Shown: piece by piece, positions 47,501 through 56,500 of the stretch
Numbering within the stretch: the first letter of the stretch is position 1
Layout of the letters: every line of letters starts with the position of its first letter
Origin: Amblyornis subalaris
Lineage: Eukaryota; Chordata; Aves; Passeriformes; Ptilonorhynchidae
Direction of reading: 5' to 3'
NCBI GenBank assembly: GCA_018881555.1
Contig: JACAXG010000049.1
Location: forward strand, 5,951,553-6,015,552
Length of the DNA stretch: 64,000 bases
The notes under the pieces: model-generated
Database searches by the model: none
Told to the model about the DNA's origin: nothing
The model's input: the letters and a program-made list of their open reading frames with translations, nothing else
Position numbers and translations under genes: made by a program

Positions 47501-50500
47501 TTTCCTATTGAGAAGGCAGCATTACAGGGGAACACCTGACCAGTAAATAAATTGTACTAGACAGCCAGTTTTGTCTGAAGAGCAAGAAGAGAAAATGTAG
47601 ATTGAGAGAATTTAAAAATAATAACCTTTAAACATCTAAATTTTAGTCCAGGAGAATAAAGTGTGTCAGGTATGTGGTGCAGAGGGGAGTGGGAGGTACT
47701 GCTTTAGGGTTCCATTTTCTCTTCTCAGCCCAGAAATTGCAGGCTAAAGCCAATATCTGCTGCTCACATTGCAATGTCCACAGCAGACCCAATCTCTTAA
47801 GCTGTATTTTCTATTACAAAGATTGTTACAATTTTATGACTGAGATTGTTTTGAAATTCATCACTGTTGTGCCAGTTAAACCCCAGCAGTTTAAGGGAAT
47901 TTTATATTTCTTCCCACAGAAAATATTAGGCTAAAGCACCTTGTAAGCAACGACAGCTCAGACAGTGAAGATGAATCACAGCATCCAAAAGGTAAGGAAA
48001 TGCTCAGATTTCATGTCATCCTTTTTCCATCAGCTTTTGTGTGGCTCAGCAAAAAAAAGAACAAGAGACCCCAGGAGGTCCTTGGCTTGACTTCATGTCT
48101 CCTGCTCGAGCTGATCATCAAGTGATTCTCTTACACATGTCTGGAATTCCACCCAAAAACGTGATTCTGAGCCACTGCTCTTCTGAATTCTGTTTCCAGC
48201 CAGCTGCTGAGCTCAGAGGCACCCTGGAATTGCTAGCAGCCCACCAAACCAACACTAGGCATTGTTTCCAAGGGTTTCTTGATCAAATATTTACCTGAAA
48301 ATGGTTTGATTTGTGCTTCCAGCATTCCCAGGGGTCTTCCAGCACCTTTACAAATGACATCTGATACAGGAAATTGTGCTTGGCACAGTGTTTGTAACAA
48401 CGCCCAAGCCCAGCTTCCCAGAAGAGGCACAGCCACAAAGGGATTGTTGGGCAGTGGGAAGAAGAGATCCTATTGACAATTATCCCTAAGTACCTACACC
48501 ACCTGGAGATTTCTGGGATCTTAGGCAGCTCTCTGTATTTGATGGTATTTTTGGGGACAACAGTGATTTTTCACCTGCAAAAACCTGGTTATATTTTTAA
48601 GAGAAGCAGAGATGGGAATGCAGCTGCTGNTGATTTCAGGATCTACAGGTGGAAAAGAGAATCCTGTGTGGTGAGACAGTGAATTATGTCACTGGCTCAG
48701 CTCAGTGATGGCTCCTTCAACTCCCCTTATGTGTAAAATTGTAGGTGGTACCAGGTTTTGTGTTTATTTGTGGATTTCCTGTTTAAACACTACAGCCAGC
48801 ACCAAACACATTTGTTTCCTAGTTTGTAGCCATGGTGAACAACCTACAGATCTGGGATTGTAAACGCCTGGAAATGCCTCTTGCTTCCATAGAATGTTAT
48901 TGTACAGATGATGGACCTCTTTGATGCTTGTTTTCTCTCTACTTACATAAAAATCAGCTGCTTTAAGGGCTGGATTAAAGAGGCACGTTTAAAAGCTGGA
49001 TTTAAAGTATCAAGCTTGAGCCTAAATTATTTTCTAACACAAAACCCCCGAAAAAGTCAAGTTTTGACAGGTGAAAGAATGCAAGGTGGTGTCAATCCAG
49101 GTCATTTTTACTGCGAGCTCCAACTGCAGACATCTATGTCTGGATCTTTCATTGTTTTCTTTAACTAATGAAAGTCAGATATTAATTGTAGTCTACAGTT
49201 TACTGTAAGGATATTTTTGGGTATTTTAGAATTCCCATGCTATAGCATTATCCTTTATGCAGACTAACTCTGTTTTCCTAAGGAAAACTGGATCTCCAGC
49301 AGGCAGCAAAGGATGGAGAAGGCTGTCAATGCACATCCAGATGAATTTATGGCTACATCAAATATGGATCTTGACGACTCAAGTCTGTCCATGAGCCCAG
49401 CAGAGTTTACAGAGAAAAGACAGAGAAAGCCCTCAGACTAATTAAGCCTGGCTCAGGCCATCTAACACATTCCCAATGTATTTTCCTGAGGGACACATCC
49501 ACACTACTCTGGTGCAGACGAAAGGTTTCAGTGGGCTGTGAGGTTGAAAAGATGGCTTCTCTCCACTCCTCTGTAGTCATTGCAGCAGAGCTCCATCATC
49601 CAGCCCCCAGCTCGCTGAAAGAAGTTCCTTTTATTTCCGTAGCTCCTGTATTTCTCAGCCCCAGAAACGTTGGGTTTACACTTGCTGCGTTGAACCGCCT
49701 CACTGCTGGGTGTTTTCCTTTCCACTGCAGGCACCGAGGGCGCCGAGGCCAGGCAGGAGTGCCGGGAGAGGAGCACGAGGAGCGGCCAGGAGAGCAGCCA
49801 GGAGAGCTGGGTGCAGCGCATGCTGATGGCGCTGGTGGGGGACAGCGCCCTGTTCAACACGCGCGAGGGCCGCGCCGGCAAGGTGCACAACTTCATGCTG
49901 GGGCTGAACCTCAACAGCTGCTACCCCCTGTCCCCCCTGGCTGAGCTGCTCACCCAGGAGTCCCTGGAGGAGGAGGAGCCNGATGCAGCGGTGGCAGGTC
50001 AGTTCCCAGAAAGCCTGGCTCGCTCTGCGGTTGTTAATGGAAGCACGGTCAGCGAGTCGCCGCTGCGGTAACGTCACACCGTNGGGGTTACGACAGCACG
50101 TGCCTGTGGGGACTGACCGGCAGCAGAGCTCGGGAGGTGGCTGGGGGCTCAAAGGGCACCTTGCAGTGACTTCTGCGTGCTGCCTCTCTGCCCTGTCCCC
50201 TGGCGCAGGATGTGAACGGCCAGAACCTTCTGGAGGGACAGGGACNCTTGGTTTGGCAAAGGGGACCCAACTGCTTTTGTGTATGGTGCCCTTTGTTGCA
50301 TCCACTTTCTCACTCTGTTGGCCTTCTCCAAAGGGTGTCCCAGGTTGCTCCTTGTCTCTTATTGTTGCTAAGCCTGCTGGTGGAAATAAAACCTTTCCTT
50401 GTTCTCTTACNGGGCTTCCCTGTTGCAAAACCTTTGTAGCTTATCTGCTGTTTTTGTCTTCTGAAAAACCTCTGGAGGCAACACACTCCTTCACTTGCAG

Positions 50501-53500
50501 GATCACAGAATCATAGAATGTTGGGGTGGACCCACCAGGATNATCCAGTCCANCNCCTGNCCCTGCACAGNCACCCCAANAATCCCAGCCTGTGNATCCC
50601 TGGGAGCGTTGNCCAAACGCTCCTGGAGCTCTGGCAGCCTTGGGGCCGGGACCATTCCCCGGGGAGCCTGTTCAGTGCCCACCACCCTCTGGGGGAAGAA
50701 CCTTTCCCTGATATCCAGCCTGACCCTCCCCTGGCACAGCTCATAGATCCTTACTTTGCTGACACCATGTTCTTCCCAGTGTGGATGCACCCAACCAACC
50801 ACTCACATTCCAGCCTGGCTGATGTGCAGGTGCATCCACATTTTCATGTCGGCTTAAGCAAGAATGAGGATGGGGGATAAGAATTTCAGAAAAATACTCA
50901 TTTGCAAAAGAAGTTCAAAGTTTTCTCCCACTCCATGAGGGATGTGGTGTGTGGGACAGTAGCTGGGAAGAATTAGGAATTGTGTTTGATTAGGATTTTG
51001 AAGCTTTGCNACAGACAATGTTCACTGCAATCTGCTCAGTGAAAGGTAGTTAATGTCTTGGTATTCTTCTGGCACTTGAAGTGTCCACAGCCAGGTTGGA
51101 CAGGGCTTGGAATAACCTGGGATAGCGGAAGGTGTCCCTGCCCACGGCAGGGGNTGGGACTGGGTGATCTTCAAGATCCCTTCCATCCCAAACCATTCCA
51201 TGATTCTGTGATCCATCAAGCAGAGAACTGCACCTCTCTGAGGGTGGTGTTCCTTGCATGCTCTTCCTTCCAGCACAGCCCTATCCACCATCCCTGGTAA
51301 CAGCAATATTCACTTCAGCCCTTATTTTCTATCCAGAGGAAGGAGATTGTCCCAACTGCTCATTAAGCAACAGTAAATACCAGATGTCATTTAAAAGCTT
51401 AAGCAGCAGCNGTGCTCTAATGTGTATTTGTTAATGTAACAAATCCCTTGGAGGGCTCGAAGAGTAATTTCCATCTGGACTCCACTTTCTAAATATTTTT
51501 ATCATCTCAGAGGTGTTTACAACTAGGTAGTCTTAATATTTATAGTACTTGTAAAAGAGGCAGGAAAGTGGGTAGGAGATTTATGGTTGGAAAAAATGAC
51601 AGTTGATGAGAATTTTGCATAATTAAGACACGTGGATGGTCTTCAGAATCAACTATCAACTTCCTGGGATTTAGTTTCCATGGAAATAANGTGCCGGTTT
51701 GACAGAATGAGCTTGCACCTCTGACACGATTACTTTTGAGTGCCTGAAACTTCTTTGGGTTAAAATGGGAGAAGTTTGACATGACCGCAGGTTTTTGCTG
51801 TTAGCTGAAGCCCACACTCATAAACCTGGACTAACAACTCAGATCTGACNGCTACGAGTGGTTGCAGTATTATAGTCAAGAATATTTAAACACCCCTTGA
51901 AATGTCAGNAGTTAACATAAAATGTAATCATTCAGTAGTGTGATAAGTGTATCCACCTTTTAGTGCTGTGAATTTTCCTAATATATGGAAGAGCTGAGGA
52001 GCCCAGAGGCGTAGATAGAAAGGAAACTTGGGTGTAAAATTTAAATACTGAGATTACCATGGCACTGGATGCATTTATGCNTTGCATATTTATTCCTATC
52101 ACTGGCAGTTTACCTGTCAGCTTGAGTACAGAGAGGAGTCTGTATTGCTTTAGCACTTTCCTTTATTACCAGACTCTCCAAAGGAGAGATAAGTGAATCA
52201 GAAAGGATATAAATAATACTTTCCATCTCCAGTTGTCCCAAACCTTCTGCAGAGGATGAACTGTGGCTGACCCAAGCCAGTATTACAGTCATTACTGAGG
52301 ATTGAATTTAGGGTCTGCAGTGCCTGCAGCAGAGATTCCAGCTGCTCCATCTGGAAGTAAAACACTTGGCTTTGCTTTTCCACAGATTCTATTTGTGGGG
52401 ATAATGCCAAGCATTTTCTTATTTCATCTTGAATGATTTCACTGAACTCCAGAGTTGCTCTGTTTCTTTTCTTGATGTTACAACACACCAAAGTGACTTG
52501 AGAAAATGCCAAGTGAATAACAATAGGGAAAAATAACCCCTAATCTCTGCTTCCTTATTTCAGTACTCGTGGAAAATNTTGTGGTAGATGGACGTCAGTA
52601 GCAAATGCCCTTTTCGTCTCCCCTCCTTGCACTGGAGCTGCCATCTGGGGCACATGTGGTCTCTAGCATACGCCCTCTTTATTATTTCCAAACAATCCTT
52701 GATATCTGTCTGTGTCTCCCATTGCTGGGAAGCAGACAGGGCTGGGCTGGCTCCACGTGGAGCTGGGCTGGGAAACACAGAACCACAGAGTTGTTAAGGG
52801 TGGAGAAGACCTTTATGATCATCAAGTCCAACCATCAACCAGCACCACCCTAAACCATGTCCCCANGTGCCACATCCNCGCGTTTTCTCCCCGTTTGCTG
52901 TTTGATGGACTGGAAGGTGCTCGGAATAGGGATGCAGCTTTCCTAAAAGGCTGAAAATTCATGTCCCAGGCTCTGGGATTCTGGGATTCTATAAAGACTG
53001 TGATTACTGAAACCAATCTATGTGGTCATTATAAATTTATTGATGACCTTAAGATGTTTTCTCATTTAAAATATGATAAGATTATTTTGATCCGTTTGAT
53101 TTTAGGGTCATGGTGGCTGTGAGCAGTAGGAACCATCTCGTTCTTCAGTTGGGAGAGAGTTTGTGTGGCAGAAATACCCTCCCACCACAAACACTGTTAG
53201 AGCTGGTGCTGCCCTTGCTTAAAGGAGCTTTCAAATTCAGTTTTTGTAACATAAGAAAAGACAAAACTTGAACAAAAATATTTTTGCAATTCTTTAGAAA
53301 TTGTATTGAGAACAAGGGTTGAATTATGTTTTCGTTAAACAAGAAGGGGAAAACAGAATTGGTCTACTTGTGCTAAAGGGAACTGTAGTCAGCGGATTTT
53401 AAATTTTTTTTTNAAAATTGTGATGACTTTGATAAATACTAATATATTTTCATTGATTTATGCTAATTCATGATTAGGAAATATTTCTGGTTCTAAAATA

Positions 53501-56500
53501 GGTCTATAAACACACTTAGGCCTTTAGCCATAGGCAATGATTTAAAAGNGTTCTCTCCTTTTGAAATCAAGGCAAATAGTAGGAAAATGGTGCCTTATTT
53601 TTTAGAAAAGAGTCGTCTAGTCAATAACGAGAGAAATAAAAAGCGAAAGCATCTGTTTTAAGGTTTTGTTTGCTGCTCAAAACATGCTGCTCCTGAAGTG
53701 ACAGGAACAAGAGTTAGAATTATTTTTGATGGATTTTCTTCGCTTTAAAAATACCCTTTTTTTTCAGATTACTACCATTGTCAATAAGTAGGTGCCAGGA
53801 AATTCAATTACAGCAGAAATAATTATATTTTTCCATCCAGCATTCCTTAGATTACACTGCCCTCTACAGATCTGAGCATTAGATTTTAGTTAAGAAGCAA
53901 AACTATGCACTGGAAATATTTTTAAGATCTAGAGCAAAAAAAGTTTTAAGTACAGCAGATGTGTGTTAGGAACCTGTCTCTTAAGATCCCATAAACTCTG
54001 TCCTTTGTGGATGGGTGGTTAGGGAGGGCAGGGTGAAGAGGGAAGGCTGGGATCAAACCTGGGCCTTTGTCCCCTTCTCTTTTGCCTCACACCACCTCTG
54101 GCTCTGCCTCGTTCTGGCCCTTCCTGCTCTGGCTTTCACCTCATTTTCCTGTTGTTTAAGTTACCCTTGAGTCCATGGGATGTACTGTGTAGTGGAAATT
54201 CCATGCTCTCTCCAGAACCTGGGGAGACTCTGGAAAGCCCATCAGAACTTCAGTTCTTAACCCGNGTGTCCCTGCTTTGTTTGCCCCGTGTTCCGCACAG
54301 ATCCCGACGAGTTTGAGAGGATCTATGAGCCCCTGGATGTGAAGAGCAAGAAGATCCACATCGTGGACAGTGGGCTGACCTTTAACCTGCCCTACCCACT
54401 CATCCTAAGGCCCCAAAGAGGCGTGGATCTCATCATCTCTTTCGATTTCTCAGCCAGGCCAAGTGATTCCAGCCCTCCTTTCAAAGTAAGTAACACAGGC
54501 CCTTCCCTTCTTGGGGAGTTTAAGACGACTCAGTTCTATTCCACATGGTCCCAGAAGGTCTTAGTGCTGTTGCATCTACAGCATTGGAAAATTTCTTTCC
54601 ACATCAAGGCAGAATCTTGCTCTGTGCCTCAGTTCCTGTTTACATGACTTCCAGGAGGCAACTGGCACAAAGAAGGATAATGAAATTCCATTGAAATCGT
54701 AGCTCGGTTATTTTTATGGGAGTTGTACTTTGGCACTGATTGCAGATTTTTATTTTCTGTCAGTATTAAACAATTAAGTCATTTACCCTGCTGTCCTCTC
54801 ACTCTGCCCAGCTGCTCTCCTCTGTGTGCTGTGATGCAAATGGATGGTTTTGTGTCATCATCTTGCAGAAATGCATCATCTCAGTCACTGCAGTATTGCT
54901 AAACAAATAACCTTTTGGAAGCAGGGCTAACTGTTCATTTGCACCTCACTGGGATAATCCCAGCACTGGTTTAAGTGGAACTCTTAAACCCATTCAGGCC
55001 GGAGCAAAACAGCAACGGGAAAACAAGGATTAAGTGCCATGGCTGTTTTCTGCAGCAGGTGTGGAAAGCAGAGCTGTCAGTCTGTGCAACCTGCACATCC
55101 ACACAGCTCCAACTGATGCCAAAGGCTTTACAGGGATCATTTGGGTAACTGGTACAGAAAAACAGCACTTCATGGGGCTATTGTGAGGTTCTCACTTCGT
55201 GCTGTGGGCATGGTGGGATTTGGTTGAAGGTTGGACTGTGTGATCTTGGAGGTCTTTTCCAACCTTAATGATGCTCAAAAAAATTCTCAAAAAAGAGGCA
55301 TTATTTATTTCAAACCCAAGTGGATTTTAAAAATAATTTTTAAGGGAACTCAGAAAACATTCCTGTTTGAGAAACAACTGGCATTCCTTGTTGCTTTACA
55401 GACAAATTTCAGTTACAACAAATGGAGTATTTTTTTCCTTCATCTTGCTGTGGAGTGGCAAAACCCCCAATGTTAAAAAATAACAGCAGTAGCAAAATGA
55501 GCTCAAGATGAATGCTGTCAACTGCAAAGGCAAATTCCAGGAGAATAAAAAGGAGCAATTCCTGTAATCTCTAAGTCTCTTGGGGCTACTGGGAAGAATA
55601 GAGCACTGCGAAGACTTCCTAGTGCTGAGATCCTCCATTTTTCCTTAAGTGACTGAATNCCAGAGTCTGTTTCTTCTTGAATATTCTATTTGCGTAAGAA
55701 TCTGTCTCCTTTTTCTGTCCTGAGTATTTTCCCCAGCAGCTAAATTTGCAGACACAGCACCGCCATCGTGTCTGAAACATCTTTTTCCTCCCTTTTTTAA
55801 CATTCCGCACATGGATTCCATGCAAAAAGTTGTGTATGGTCACCCCTGTTACTCTTCCCCTACTCATTGCCTTCATAAGCTGCAATTTTCTGGGTTGTTT
55901 TGGGGAACATGGTGAGATTAATTGGAACTCCAGTGCCATCCTGAAGGTTTTTCTCTAAACTGTCATTTTAAAAAGGCAAAAAAATTCCTTAACACAATAA
56001 AAAACCGTGGGAAAATTAGATGGTGCCTTAGGTTTTCCAGAAGCCACTGCTGAAGGGAATGGTCTTTTGTTTCTGAAGCACAGATAGGTGTGTCCTGAGA
56101 CAGACACAGGGGTATTCCAGAGGCAGGGGACAGGAACAGGAAGCAGTGCTGTCCCATCGGTGCATTGCGAAGAGCAAAAGCCACTTCAGGAGTGGGCCTG
56201 TATCTATGGCAGCACTCTAATATTTTACTTTAGTGGGGAAATCAGCCAGCTGAACTCAATGACCCGAGCCTTGGTTTATCATTTTACACCCACTATCTCT
56301 TGATCTCTTGCGTATCCAAAACAGTCGCCCAAGGAAGGGTCCTATTTCATTGAAAACCAAGATTAAAGATGTTGACCTTCCCTCTCCTCCCTCTCACACA
56401 CCCTCATTACATGCTTTTGAGTCATTATTTACAAATTACCTTGTTTACTGAGTTGTCATGAGGAAAAAGGAGCCTGTTTTCCAGAGCTGTCCCCTCAGTG

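Larger units (their letters stand above)
49998..54300. other. PLA2G4A: Intron between coding exons 13 and 14 (4303 bp)
   Basis: Three CR1 fragments (50502, 51070, 52777). 51220-52770 and 52990-54290 are AT-rich and hold nothing recognised. Confidence 0.85.

Noticed and set aside
49281..49441. Short open frame after an AG, resembling an extra exon of the linker (residues starting ENWISS, rich in Asp/Ser)
   Set aside because: The intron is in phase 1. Splicing to this AG would read about 20 residues in another frame and then stop, and the attractive frame needs phase 0. No good donor follows, and the main exon at 49731 joins cleanly.
49700..50428. 242-codon open frame on the - strand
   Set aside because: It is the antisense shadow of the GC-rich coding exon 49731-49997 and its flank.
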